This document shows positions 51,043 through 60,697 of a stretch of DNA of 64,000 nucleotides, piece by piece. Both the position numbers and the translations under genes were made by a program. Below the pieces are notes generated by a model, which did not search any database, was not told the DNA's origin, and worked only from the letters and a program-made list of their open reading frames with translations. How positions within the stretch are numbered: the stretch's first letter is position 1; the number at the start of each line of letters is the position of its first letter. The stretch is from positions 1,736,001 through 1,800,000 of the forward strand of contig JACKPC010000001.1 in the NCBI GenBank assembly GCA_024233835.1, in the 5' to 3' direction. The DNA comes from Leptospiraceae bacterium (GTDB lineage Bacteria; Spirochaetota; Leptospiria; Leptospirales; Leptospiraceae).

Positions 51043-52278
51043 GTGGAAAATATTGTAGTTTTAGGATTTGCCGGGAATATAGGCATGGGTCTTCTTAGTT
51101 TCCTTGATAAGATTATTCTTAATGAGCACGAAGTATTATCAAGCATATTAAAAAACAGTATTTTGCACTGTATCGATATAAAAGATTGCGATAAAGAGCG
51201 GAGTCATTTAAACATAAAGAAATATCAAGTAGATATATATAGCAACACATTCGAAGCCTTACTTAAAGAGATAAACCCTTCCCTGATAATTGATTGTTCT
51301 GATGTTTATTGGGATAGAATTTTTCCTTTGATTGATAATAAAAATATAAAATATATAAACACGGCAATTGAAGATAATAATTCCAAGGCGAAGAGATGTT
51401 TTGATTTTATAAAACAGAAATCAAAATGGCAAATAAAAGGTATCATTGGAGCCGGAGCAAATTCGGGCTGGGTTCAGTGGGTAGCCAAAACAACAATTGA
51501 AAAATATGGCAACCACAATTTGACCGGTATTTATATAATTGAAAAAGATACAGGAATTCAGAATAATCCTCAAGATAATACAATTTATCTTACCTGGAAT
51601 TTATATAAATATCTGGATGAAACCCTGGTTTCCCATGTCTATTTTGATAAGGGTGAGATAGTAGTTCTTCCTAAAAACTCATTTAATTATCTGATACCCG
51701 TAAAAATTAATGAGGAATTTAATTTTAGCGGAGCTCTTGTCTCGCATGATGAAACTCTCGAATTATCAGAAAAGTATAAGGTTGAGAGTTCCTATATATA
51801 TGAAATAAACACTCACAGTCTTAAAATTTTAGAAGAGAATTTTAAAGATACCTATATTGAATTCATCGATAGTAACAGTAATGTCTATAATGAGAAAATA
51901 CTCAGTATTTTTAAAAATAAGGGATTTCGTATATATAATGCAGATCATACAGTCAAAGGGAAAGATTATTTGGGTAATCTTTTCGTTTATAATGACAAAC
52001 AGATAGCTGTATATGAAGTGGAAGACCATGAAAATTGTATCAAGGAATATGATATGAATGCAACAGTTTATCAGGTAGTTTGTGGATTATATGCAGGCAT
52101 ATGCTCGCTTCTCCTGGATCCACTTACTAACGAAATTTATATGATTACTGACCTTATTTATACAGAAAATAATAAATACGGAGATTATTTAACGAAGCAT
52201 CTAAGGAACTGGTTTGAGGAAATAACTTATGATAATCAGATTGCTTTAAAAAAATATTTGCATAGCCTTACCCGATAG
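51043..52278 (+). CDS. Saccharopine dehydrogenase/homospermidine synthase-like protein
   Basis: This 411-residue protein begins with a Rossmann motif (IVVLGFAGNIGMGLLSF) and has NPSLIIDCSD and INTAIED in the region where saccharopine-dehydrogenase and homospermidine-synthase proteins bind NAD(P). KGIIGAGANSGWVQWVAK follows. The length is shorter than typical homospermidine synthase (about 470). It starts at GTG with AAGGA 7 bp upstream. Exact substrate is not determinable; polyamine or amino-acid metabolism is likely. It stands alone, with hairpins either side. Confidence 0.7.
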   Translation: MENIVVLGFAGNIGMGLLSFLDKIILNEHEVLSSILKNSILHCIDIKDCDKERSHLNIKKYQVDIYSNTFEALLKEINPSLIIDCSDVYWDRIFPLIDNKNIKYINTAIEDNNSKAKRCFDFIKQKSKWQIKGIIGAGANSGWVQWVAKTTIEKYGNHNLTGIYIIEKDTGIQNNPQDNTIYLTWNLYKYLDETLVSHVYFDKGEIVVLPKNSFNYLIPVKINEEFNFSGALVSHDETLELSEKYKVESSYIYEINTHSLKILEENFKDTYIEFIDSNSNVYNEKILSIFKNKGFRIYNADHTVKGKDYLGNLFVYNDKQIAVYEVEDHENCIKEYDMNATVYQVVCGLYAGICSLLLDPLTNEIYMITDLIYTENNKYGDYLTKHLRNWFEEITYDNQIALKKYLHSLTR

Positions 52279-52342
52279 TATCTATCTCAGGCGAACCTGC
52301 CGGTGGTCTGCCCGGTGCATTCGGTATGTATAGTCAGGGTTG

Positions 52343-52368
52343 ACACTTTAAAAAAAACTGCAAAGTGT
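52343..52368. promoter_or_regulatory. Inverted repeat upstream of the MDR gene
   Basis: ACACTTT (52343-52349) and AAAGTGT (52362-52368) are perfect 7-bp arms, 48 bp before the start codon. The left arm overlaps a TTGACA (52340-52345), with no clear -10 at normal spacing. Possible operator. Confidence 0.3.
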
Positions 52369-52415
52369 TGTTTATTCTGATTGTTATTTTTTAATTTTAT
52401 ATCAGGGATGGTAAT

Positions 52416-53825
52416 ATGGAAGTTCAATTTTCAGCACAGGAATATACCTCTGATGACAGATTTATTACATCTCAGTACCTTTTTAAGGGTTCTGTCGATT
52501 CTCAGTGGGAGATCTTTCGTAATGGTTCTCTTTATTTACGTCTCGGCAAAGGCTATGAACTTTTAAAAACGAAAATTTGCGGAATTTGTGCAACCGATCT
52601 CTCCCGGCGTTTCTTACCTTTTCCGCTTCCACAAATCATCGGTCATGAATTACTGGCTACTCATCCAAAGAATGGCAAAGTATATGCAGTTGAAATAAAT
52701 GATACCAGTCTTGCGAGAGGAGAAGGTCCCTATGATAGTTTTATACGATCAGGTTTGGCTACTCATAGCCCCGAGCGAATGGTTCTGGGTATAGATCGTC
52801 TACCCGGAGGCTTCGGGCCTTATGTTCTGGTGCCTAAAAATGCTATGGTCGAAATCGGAGACTTGAATCCTTATACGGCTGTGCTTTTGGAGCCTTTTGC
52901 TGCTGCCTTGCAGGCACTTTACGCGAACCCACCAAAGGATAATATGGTCTTAGCTGTACTCGGGCCTAGAAGGCTCGGCACACTTGTTATTGCAGCCTTA
53001 GATATGTATCGAAATATTACCGGAAGTAAATATAACATTGTTGCTCTCTCTCGGCATGATGCCCTTTTAAATTTAAGTAAAAATGTAGGTGCAGATGAAG
53101 GAATTAATCTTTTGCATCTTGATGTCGAAAGTTTAAAAGATAAATATAATATAGTGTATGATACGAGTGGTAGCCCGGATGGTTTTGAGCTGGCTGTAAA
53201 AATGGCAAAGGATGAGGTGCATCTTAAATCTACAAACGGACAGGAAATGCTGGGTCTAAAACATTTGACCGAATTGGTTGTGGATGAAATGTCCTTATTG
53301 CCCTATTCCGAGTCAGGGCTTAATTTTCATTGGGAGGAAGAAAGCGTTAATGAACGCATATATCTTGCTCCCGGAGTGCAAAATTTTCTGGAATTAAAAG
53401 CAAAAAAAGTATATTCAACAAGTATTTCCGGAGCTGAAAGTATTCTGGATGAAACGGAGTTCGCAGATCGTCTACCGCGTTTTGATCTCGGAATCGCCTC
53501 GAGCCTGGAAGAAATCGATAAACTGATACGTCCATCTAAAAAACACGAGAATTCACTTATCCGTCCGAGAGGAGCTATTTTGTTTAAGGGGGAAGCAGGA
53601 ACTAATCCTCTCTTACAATTCCTGCAATCAGGGGGCAGGCTTAGAACTTCTCGCTGTGGGGATTTTCATAAGGCTCTGGACTTGCTGAAGAAAAACCCGG
53701 AAACAGTTGAAAGCTTATCGAGGTATATGATTTCTGATAAATACCGAGCTGATCAATTAAACGAGGCTTTTAAGAAGGCCCGGAGTAAGGAAGCTATAAA
53801 AGTAGTGCTTGAACACTTTTTATAA
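52416..53825 (+). CDS. Zinc-type alcohol dehydrogenase superfamily (MDR) protein
   Basis: This 469-residue protein has the MDR catalytic-domain motifs CGICATDLSRR (zinc-ligand Cys) and IIGHELLA (GHE). VLLEPFAAALQAL precedes the nucleotide-binding region, where the usual GxGxxG is replaced by LGPRRLG. The structural-zinc four-cysteine loop is absent. The C-terminal ~170 residues are longer than usual and not recognised. Related leptospiral proteins are annotated as alcohol or threonine dehydrogenases. The substrate is unknown. Confidence 0.78.
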   Translation: MEVQFSAQEYTSDDRFITSQYLFKGSVDSQWEIFRNGSLYLRLGKGYELLKTKICGICATDLSRRFLPFPLPQIIGHELLATHPKNGKVYAVEINDTSLARGEGPYDSFIRSGLATHSPERMVLGIDRLPGGFGPYVLVPKNAMVEIGDLNPYTAVLLEPFAAALQALYANPPKDNMVLAVLGPRRLGTLVIAALDMYRNITGSKYNIVALSRHDALLNLSKNVGADEGINLLHLDVESLKDKYNIVYDTSGSPDGFELAVKMAKDEVHLKSTNGQEMLGLKHLTELVVDEMSLLPYSESGLNFHWEEESVNERIYLAPGVQNFLELKAKKVYSTSISGAESILDETEFADRLPRFDLGIASSLEEIDKLIRPSKKHENSLIRPRGAILFKGEAGTNPLLQFLQSGGRLRTSRCGDFHKALDLLKKNPETVESLSRYMISDKYRADQLNEAFKKARSKEAIKVVLEHFL

Positions 53826-54329
53826 TAGCTCGGAGAATATTCCGTTAAAATTCGGTTCTAAAAAAAGACTATCTCCAAATTGTAACTCTCGAATTCCATT
53901 TTTGAGGATGTACTTTCCTTCATACATAGCTTCTACCGCGGTAAACATTACATCCTGTTTTTCTAATGTTTTCATAAATTGGAAGAAGGCAAGCAGGTAA
54001 CTTCTTAAAAAATCCACATCTTCGTCGGTTTGATAAATTCCTCCGTAGGGAAGCCTGAGAAAGATTCGACTCCAATCTGTGACCCGGCAATAATAGAAAG
54101 CTGTACTATTAACTCCATGACCCCAGTATCCTGCAAGAAGATAACCCTCAGGTGCTTCAAACAAATACTCTTCAATTTCTCCCTGGGCCAGGTAAACCCT
54201 ATCTACTGCAAAAGCATTTCCTAATAGAAGAGGATAGCCTTTTTCTATTTCGAACAACAATGGAGGTAAGCGAAAGATTTCAAAAGGAAGCTTTAATTCC
54301 TTTTCAATGAATTCTTGTAGCTCTTTCAT
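53820..54329 (-). CDS. Hypothetical protein (169 aa)
   Basis: A soluble 169-residue protein rich in aromatic residues and beta-type sequence (AGYWGHGVNSTAFYYCRV; IFLRLPYGGIYQ). No family recognised; it vaguely recalls SMI1/SUKH-like or DUF-type solitary domains. Its stop overlaps the convergent MDR gene by 6 bp, and its start overlaps the hydrolase gene's stop by 4 bp, so it is co-translated with the hydrolase. Confidence 0.65.
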   Translation of the reverse strand: MKELQEFIEKELKLPFEIFRLPPLLFEIEKGYPLLLGNAFAVDRVYLAQGEIEEYLFEAPEGYLLAGYWGHGVNSTAFYYCRVTDWSRIFLRLPYGGIYQTDEDVDFLRSYLLAFFQFMKTLEKQDVMFTAVEAMYEGKYILKNGIRELQFGDSLFLEPNFNGIFSELL

Positions 54330-55108
54330 GCCTTATCCTTATATAACCTTTTTCTATAATATTCAATTAATAGATCGAAGGCTTCTCTGGTAGGATGCCC
54401 CTCTTCGTTCCGAAAGTGGATGGTGAAAACGGCATGGTCGGTGACTTGAAGGCCCTGCATGTTTTTAGGCCCCGAGTATATCGTATTGTCGATGAATAAG
54501 TCTCCCAGATCGTTTTTTAGTCTTTTGAATTTCTCATTGGAAGAGAGAGCGTCATGGGAGAATTTAAAACCCAGAACGGGAATTTTTTCTTTAAGGATGC
54601 GTTTACAGGCAAATTCATAGTCTTCATCGGAACAGGCCAGCGAAGCGCTTTCAAAAGGATTGATAGGTAAGCTCGGTTGACTGAGAACCGGGGCCAGAAG
54701 AGCGGGTTCTAAAAGTAAGGGTATAACGAAACCACCGGTCAGACACATACCGATTGCTCCGAGACCATTATAACCACATTCTTTATGAATTCTGCGACAC
54801 AGGCTTTTCAAAAACTCTATAACAGGACTGGTTTTGTTTCCCTGGAATAGGGTGAATTCTTTAGAAATGCAAAGCTTTCCAAAGTACTGAATGGTTGTCC
54901 CCGTATTATTTTCAATATTAGGCTCTCCGAATAAGAGGGGGAGGTAAACCGTAAAACCCGCTTCGGACAGCCTTGAGGCGAAATCAACACATTCCTGAAC
55001 CATTCCCGGAAGCTCGTGCATGATAAGGACTCCGGGACCCTGTCCTTTTTTAAAAACCCTGTAATCTCTCTCTTTGTAGCTGTGCAAAAACTCAGTAAAT
55101 CCCTGCAT
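54326..55108 (-). CDS. Dienelactone hydrolase-family alpha/beta hydrolase
   Basis: This 260-residue protein has VLIMHELPGMVQECVDFASRL near residue 33 and the nucleophile region GLGAIGMCLTGGFVIPLL (G-x-C-x-G, with a Cys nucleophile as in dienelactone hydrolases), then an Asp/His end (TDHAVFTIHF). The long frame reaches 55207, but ATG 55108 gives the family start and avoids overlap with the divergent gene. It may hydrolyse lactones or esters. Co-oriented with the 169-aa gene. Confidence 0.8.
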   Translation of the reverse strand: MQGFTEFLHSYKERDYRVFKKGQGPGVLIMHELPGMVQECVDFASRLSEAGFTVYLPLLFGEPNIENNTGTTIQYFGKLCISKEFTLFQGNKTSPVIEFLKSLCRRIHKECGYNGLGAIGMCLTGGFVIPLLLEPALLAPVLSQPSLPINPFESASLACSDEDYEFACKRILKEKIPVLGFKFSHDALSSNEKFKRLKNDLGDLFIDNTIYSGPKNMQGLQVTDHAVFTIHFRNEEGHPTREAFDLLIEYYRKRLYKDKA

Positions 55109-55286
55109 TTCACTATTTTGAAAATTAAAAAGAAGAATACAAGGTATTTTAAGTTTTATGATTAGAAAAAAAGGAAAAATGGATATTCCTTTTCCCGGGA
55201 AATGCATCGGATTTCACCTGGTTCTAAGAAAAATAAAAGATTTACAGGAGGAAAGATACCTGAGAAATATAAAGGAGGAGAATCGT

Positions 55287-57212
55287 ATGCAAAACTTGCC
55301 CGAAGTCCCATTATTTTTACGCCCGGAAGAAATCGAAGCATTTGGAGCTGAAATCCATGAGCTCTATTTACAGGCGAAAGCTGAAGGAGGGCGGAAGGAA
55401 CTGCAATTTTTAGAAACCTCTGATACGGTTTCTAAAACCTTTGATGTGCTGGGAAGGGGACTTATATTTACAGGTGGACCGCTGAGCTGGCTTTTAGGTT
55501 CTTACTTACTCAGTCTGCATTACGTGATTGAGTTTTCACAGGGGCATAATATTTTTCACGAACAATACGACAGCATACCCGGAAATACACGTTTTCGTTC
55601 AGAAACCTGGAAATGGGATAATACGATGGATGAAGAGGACTGGAAATTTGCACATCAAAGTCTTCATCACCCTTTTACTAATGTGTTAGGTGTGGATCCT
55701 GATTTTGGTTATTTGATGTATCGCTTGAATCAGAAACAGGAATGGAAGCCACATCATCTATTTCAGTTTCCTCTTTTACTGACTCAACCTCTTATTTCAA
55801 CTTTCTTTTTTCCCTGGTATGTAGCTTCTTCGAGGGCTTTTGCTGAAAACAGGAAGCCTGTCAGCTTTGAAACTTACAGTCCTTCCTTAAAGAAGATAAT
55901 AGAGCATTTTTTTAAAAACTATCTTCTCTTTCCCGGTTTTTCCGGTTTTAATTCCTTGAAAGTTATGACCGGTAATGCTCTTGCAAAACTTATTTCAAAT
56001 TATTATCTACAGTTTATCTTTGGAGTTTCTCATTTAAGTGAAGCCTCTTACGTTTTTCCTGAAAAAGAATTTGAGACAGAAGCCGAGTATTATCTGAGAC
56101 AGGTTCTTTCGACTGTTAATTTTGAAATACCGGAATTTCTGGAACTTATTTGCGGAGGTATGGATACGCATTTGGAACACCATCTTTTTCCTGATCTTCC
56201 TCCCCTTCGTTTAAAAAAATTAGCTCCGAAGGTGAAAGGAATTTGTGAAAAATATAATATACCTTACAGGAAAGCTCCTTTTCTTGAACAGATTCTGAGT
56301 TTTTTTCGAAATGTTCTTTATTGCTCTTTTCCTATTCCAGAAAAGGGACAGGCAGGTCTTGAGCTTTTGTTTCAGACTAAACCGGAGATGCTTTTACGGG
56401 ATATAGCAGAAAAGACGAAATCTTATTTGGTTTCATTTTTTCAGAAAGAGGATGAGCAGGATGAGTTTTTTCTTAGAAGTAAGGTTCTAAAGAAGAAGAT
56501 TGAAATTCCGGGAAAAGTGGCAAGCTTTGTACTAAAAGTGCCTTCTCATTGGAAGGGACTTTCCTGGGAGGCAGGTTCCTATATTTCCGTGCAGATGAAT
56601 ATTGGAAATTCTGTATATACCAGGCAGTACAGTCTATTAAGACCTTCTTCTGTAACGCGAGAATTTCATATTGCTGTAAAAGAAATCGAAGGTGGGAAGG
56701 TTTCAGGGTATATGCTCAGGCAATTGAAAGAGGGGGATGAACTCTATTTGCTCGGAAGACCGAGAGGAAAATTTACCCTCGGATTCATTCCTCCTAAGCT
56801 TCTATTTATCGCAGCGGGAATCGGTATTACCTCTATTTTGTCTATGCTATATAAACTCAAAAAAGAATCACCGAAGCACAAAGTAAGTATTCTGTATTTT
56901 AATCGTTACAGGGCAAATATTGCCTTTTATAAAGAATTACTTGAATTACTGATAGGAACTTCCTTCGATATTACATTTTATTTGACAGGAGAAGAGAATA
57001 TTCCAAAAAACGTATCTACTCAGATTAAATTTGCTTCGGGTTGGATTAGTGAGGAAGGTCTTGAAAGGGCTGTGCCGGATTATTTAGAACGCTATATCTA
57101 TGCTTCTGCACCGGAAGCCTTTATACAAAAAACAAAAGACTTCCTCGAACATAAGAAATTTCCGCTTTCCCGACTCTACTATGCAACATTCTCTCCGAAT
57201 AAGGGTATATAG
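55287..57212 (+). CDS. Fatty acid desaturase fused to ferredoxin/flavin-type reductase
   Basis: This 641-residue protein has a desaturase half (about 1-390) with three histidine boxes, GHNIFHEQ, HQSLHHPF and HLEHHLFPDLPP. The reductase half (about 430-641) is FAD/NAD(P)H-type, with RQYSLLRPSS (FAD) and LFIAAGIGITSILSM (NAD). The usual C-terminal [2Fe-2S] ferredoxin domain is absent. The enzyme would desaturate acyl lipids using its own flavin reductase for electrons. The frame extends upstream to 55158, but ATG 55287 follows AAAGGAGGAG and begins with the family start. It resembles the truncated desaturase at 1-584. Confidence 0.9.
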   Translation: MQNLPEVPLFLRPEEIEAFGAEIHELYLQAKAEGGRKELQFLETSDTVSKTFDVLGRGLIFTGGPLSWLLGSYLLSLHYVIEFSQGHNIFHEQYDSIPGNTRFRSETWKWDNTMDEEDWKFAHQSLHHPFTNVLGVDPDFGYLMYRLNQKQEWKPHHLFQFPLLLTQPLISTFFFPWYVASSRAFAENRKPVSFETYSPSLKKIIEHFFKNYLLFPGFSGFNSLKVMTGNALAKLISNYYLQFIFGVSHLSEASYVFPEKEFETEAEYYLRQVLSTVNFEIPEFLELICGGMDTHLEHHLFPDLPPLRLKKLAPKVKGICEKYNIPYRKAPFLEQILSFFRNVLYCSFPIPEKGQAGLELLFQTKPEMLLRDIAEKTKSYLVSFFQKEDEQDEFFLRSKVLKKKIEIPGKVASFVLKVPSHWKGLSWEAGSYISVQMNIGNSVYTRQYSLLRPSSVTREFHIAVKEIEGGKVSGYMLRQLKEGDELYLLGRPRGKFTLGFIPPKLLFIAAGIGITSILSMLYKLKKESPKHKVSILYFNRYRANIAFYKELLELLIGTSFDITFYLTGEENIPKNVSTQIKFASGWISEEGLERAVPDYLERYIYASAPEAFIQKTKDFLEHKKFPLSRLYYATFSPNKGI

Positions 57213-57244
57213 GGGAGGGGTACAGAAAACGGGTCGGGTTTACT

Positions 57245-57814
57245 TCAGGCGGTTTCCTTTTCCGGTAGAATGGCATTTATATCCACATCTAATTCGGGGA
57301 AGTGGGATGGGTTTAGTACATCTCCCCTGTTATAAAGAAGAAGCTGTGTATAGTTCTGCCCTTTAGGAGACCGATAAACTTCTACTCTTTCGTCTGTTAA
57401 ACTGATGAACCAGACTTCCTGGACTTCAATGGCTGCATAAAGAGGAAGTTTGATTTTCTTGTTCTGGTTTACATTTTCATCGATAATTTCAATGAGAAGA
57501 AGAACATCTTTTCCTTTCGGGCCTCTTGTGGTGTAGAAGTCCTGTTTTTGTCTGAGGATTTTTATATCAGGACAGGATTCACTAACTGAGTTCAGAAGGA
57601 TAGGCTCTTTAATGCTGATGATAGACTTACCTGCCAGGCTTTTGGTAAAAATGCTAAGGAGTCTTTTTAGAACATAATGGTGTTCATAACCGGCTTTAGA
57701 CTTATCTACAATTTTGCCATCAATCAGTTCTACCTCATTGATAGCATGTAAAATTCCTGTGTCTCCAAATCTTCTGTATTCCTTGACGCTCAAGCCTGTT
57801 GTCTTCTTGTCCAT
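57245..57814 (-). CDS. Uma2-family (DUF820) protein
   Basis: This 189-residue protein has the restriction-endonuclease-like motifs GILHAINEVELIDGKIV, SCPDIKIL (Asp), VLLLIEIIDENV (Glu) and KLPLYAAIEVQEVWFI, with EIxD in place of the usual ExK. It is a distant relative of the Uma2 gene at 14147. Function is unknown; some Uma2 proteins accompany mobile elements. Confidence 0.8.
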   Translation of the reverse strand: MDKKTTGLSVKEYRRFGDTGILHAINEVELIDGKIVDKSKAGYEHHYVLKRLLSIFTKSLAGKSIISIKEPILLNSVSESCPDIKILRQKQDFYTTRGPKGKDVLLLIEIIDENVNQNKKIKLPLYAAIEVQEVWFISLTDERVEVYRSPKGQNYTQLLLYNRGDVLNPSHFPELDVDINAILPEKETA

Positions 57815-57838
57815 TGTAAAAGCCCTTTTTGTATAAGA

Positions 57839-58840
57839 TTATAAAACTGTTCGGTCCATTTCTTTTTGAAAGGCTGCTTTTGCATACCTGACATGTTTCC
57901 GTTTTTCCTCGAAGGATTCAGGAAAGAGCATGTCCATTAGAAACGAAGCCTCGCTTTCGGTAACGACTTCTCTTCTTTTCAGGGTGGAGAGAATCGCACT
58001 GGTTTCATATTCCGGTAAACCCGTTAACTCATTAAATATCCATTGAAGGGAAACATGTCCATCAGAATTTTTTTCCCTGGCATGAATTCCTTCAACATAC
58101 CTGTCTACCCGTTTGGAAAATTTTGCTTCTTTTTCGAACTCTTTAAAAATATCGACAAATCCGACTTCATCTTTGAATACTTCCAGTAGATATTCGAAGA
58201 GGTAGGGGTTACTTCGGGCTAGAAGGCAGATGTCGTCGTCAAGGGCTATGAAAAGTCGTATTTCTTCATCATAGTTTATCCCGACTTTTTCCTTTAAATC
58301 AATGAGTTCTGCTGCCGGAATGAGGGTTAAAAACTGTGCGGCTAACCTGGGATCCTCTTCTTTGCAGATAAAATAATAGATAATTTTAAAAACTTTTTCT
58401 GCGGAGAGGCTTGTCCAGAAACGATTGGCTTTGATTTCAAAAAAAGTAGGGCTTCCATTTTTTTTATAGTAGTTGGAATAATTGCTAAATTCCTGTTTGA
58501 AAATCTGATACAGGTATTTTTCTGAGAGGCGTTCGGCTACTTCGGTGGAGTATTCTATTTCGTCGACCTGTAGAAAATAGTTGATTACATCATAGAACCC
58601 GTAATCGTCCATAAATTTTTCCAGCAAACGGATGGGGGAGGAGCGAAAAGCACTCAGGGCTACGTGAAAAGAGGTTTTTCCTAAGATGAAGTTGTGAATT
58701 TTTTCAGCAGCGAGGCAGTTCTCGCAAAGATCTTTCGCCCATTGATTATTTTCTAAGATGGTTCTGCATTCATAGTTGCAGGAACTCTCAAGGGCTTTTT
58801 CAAAATCACAAATTCTCAGTTTTTTACTTGTGATAGGCAT
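57839..58840 (-). CDS. Hypothetical protein (333 aa)
   Basis: A helical, charged protein with N-terminal cysteines (CNYECRTILENNQWAKDLCENC, positions ~20-41) that may form a metal or disulfide site. No family recognised. An upstream in-frame ATG at 58945 would add 35 unlikely residues, so ATG 58840 is chosen. It lies 24 bp before the Uma2 gene on the same strand. Confidence 0.6.
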   Translation of the reverse strand: MPITSKKLRICDFEKALESSCNYECRTILENNQWAKDLCENCLAAEKIHNFILGKTSFHVALSAFRSSPIRLLEKFMDDYGFYDVINYFLQVDEIEYSTEVAERLSEKYLYQIFKQEFSNYSNYYKKNGSPTFFEIKANRFWTSLSAEKVFKIIYYFICKEEDPRLAAQFLTLIPAAELIDLKEKVGINYDEEIRLFIALDDDICLLARSNPYLFEYLLEVFKDEVGFVDIFKEFEKEAKFSKRVDRYVEGIHAREKNSDGHVSLQWIFNELTGLPEYETSAILSTLKRREVVTESEASFLMDMLFPESFEEKRKHVRYAKAAFQKEMDRTVL

Positions 58841-58947
58841 GGTATCTCTAAACCTAAAATAAGAATTTAAATGGTTTCCCCTAATTAGTAGACAAAAAAA
58901 AGTCTGATTCTGTAAACAAAAGAATGGAAATAAATTTTTGAACAATT

Positions 58948-59688
58948 ATGAAAAAAATCAATAAAAATTTTTGGAAAAAGTTTTTCTCGATGATTCCTCT
59001 TACTTTATTTTATTTTCACTTGATTCCCTTATATTCCCAAAAATTAGAAATAATCTCTTCCGTAAGAATTTCTGTGGAATCTCAGGATGAAAATGTTAAG
59101 CAAAATCTCCGTCAGGCTCTCGGAAAAATCAATAACCTGAGTCTTAGTCCCGGTTCTGTATTTTCTTTTAATGAGCTTGTCGGAAAGGGTTCTCTCGAAA
59201 ATGGTTATAAAACAGGCAGGGTATATTATCGAGATGAAGTGATTTATGAGCCGGGTGGGGGGCTTTGTATTCTTTCAACAGCTTTATACAATACCTTTCT
59301 TTTAGCCGGGTTTCAAATAATCGAGAGACATAAACATTCCAAACCTATAAGCTATGCTCCTTTAGGTTTAGATGCTACAATTCGCTATGGTAATAAAGAT
59401 TTAAAAATGAAAAACCAGCATAAGCAGAGCTTTCGATTGAAAGTGAGTCTTTCGGAAAGAAGCCTGTTTGTTGCACTTTTAGGAGAAGAAAAACTTTCTT
59501 ACCGTTATGAGCCCAGGCTGGTAGAAGAAGAGGATCTATATGGTGGTCTGGAAGAGGATGGAAAGGAATATCTGAATGGATGGAGTGTAAATGTGTTTTT
59601 AGATACCTATGATAAACAAAACCGACTCCTGAAAAGTCAGTTTTTATACAATGATTTTATTGAAGGAAGGTATACAGAGAAGAAGTAG
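58948..59688 (+). CDS. VanW-family protein
   Basis: This 246-residue exported protein (hydrophobic N-terminus, about 10-28) has the VanW domain: LSLSPGSVFSFNELVGKGSLENGYKTGRVY, abbreviated as SFN..G....GY, then GGGLCILSTALYNTFLLAG. VanW is linked to cell-envelope and vancomycin-type clusters, though its biochemistry is undefined. The C-terminal half has beta character. No peptidoglycan genes are adjacent. Confidence 0.85.
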   Translation: MKKINKNFWKKFFSMIPLTLFYFHLIPLYSQKLEIISSVRISVESQDENVKQNLRQALGKINNLSLSPGSVFSFNELVGKGSLENGYKTGRVYYRDEVIYEPGGGLCILSTALYNTFLLAGFQIIERHKHSKPISYAPLGLDATIRYGNKDLKMKNQHKQSFRLKVSLSERSLFVALLGEEKLSYRYEPRLVEEEDLYGGLEEDGKEYLNGWSVNVFLDTYDKQNRLLKSQFLYNDFIEGRYTEKK

Positions 59689-59760
59689 GGTCTATATTAG
59701 ATGAAATGGGGAAGGACATGACAGCCATTCATCTCCGATAATAAGAATAGAGGTATTAAA

Positions 59761-60528
59761 ATGAATGAAAACCAACCAACTAACTTGAATCCTTCCAAAG
59801 GACTTGCTTTATTAACAGGATTTGTGTTGATTATAATCGGAAACATTTCAGCAATGGCCTGTTTTTATTTTCTGGGACCTGTAGGATTCTTTCCGATGCT
59901 CTTGCTACTTGCTATAATTCCTTTACCGGCTCAGCGTGTTCTTGGGGATGGTATTCTCTGGATTTATATTATTTTTCTCTTAGTTGCCGTTACCAGTTGG
60001 TTTCAGACCGAGCAATTAGAGATGATTACCGGGAAAGCGGAAAAAGGAGTTCGCCTTCAGGATTTTGTCCTTAAGCCCGGAAAAAGACGTTACGTTTTTT
60101 TGAATGCAAGGGTGTTGAATGGGATGAAAATTTCATCTTCAAATCTTACTTCTTCCCGCGATAGCAAAAACCATACAACTATACCTGTTGATAGTAAGTT
60201 CTTCCTGGCTCCACTTGTATCGAGCGAATGGAAACGTGGTGATATTCTGGATGCCTGGGTTTGCAGTAGAACCCTGAGTGGAATTTCGAGTTGGAATAAG
60301 CTTGAAGCAAATACAGGTGTCCTGGTCAAGAGAGATTATGTCTGGAAACTTAAAATTCGTGAGCTACTTGGTAAATACAATTTACAGGAAAAAGAAAATG
60401 CTCCCATGTTTGAATGGTTTGTGGATGAGAAAGCTTTACAAAAAGAAAAACGTGGTTTCATTCTTTATCTTTGCCTTATTTATCCGTTTGCATGGTTATT
60501 ATTGGCTGCGATTTTCCTGAAGCTGTGA
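59761..60528 (+). CDS. Hypothetical membrane protein
   Basis: This 255-residue protein has three N-terminal helices (about 14-36, 40-58, 64-82) and one near the C-terminus (230-252). A soluble loop (about 90-225) is predicted to lie between them. No family recognised. Independent gene, 72 bp after VanW. Confidence 0.65.
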   Translation: MNENQPTNLNPSKGLALLTGFVLIIIGNISAMACFYFLGPVGFFPMLLLLAIIPLPAQRVLGDGILWIYIIFLLVAVTSWFQTEQLEMITGKAEKGVRLQDFVLKPGKRRYVFLNARVLNGMKISSSNLTSSRDSKNHTTIPVDSKFFLAPLVSSEWKRGDILDAWVCSRTLSGISSWNKLEANTGVLVKRDYVWKLKIRELLGKYNLQEKENAPMFEWFVDEKALQKEKRGFILYLCLIYPFAWLLLAAIFLKL

Positions 60529-60697
60529 ACATCGAAAAAGGAATTATTTGATAGCGGATTTTTTTCCAAAAAATAGAGAGTTTAATGAAAAAATTCTCCG
60601 GTTTGGGGAATCCTTAAATCGAAATTATGAGATTTTTCTTTATATTTACATGAAATAATTTATTTACAAAATAGAAATTTCTGATAGGCTGGGTTTT

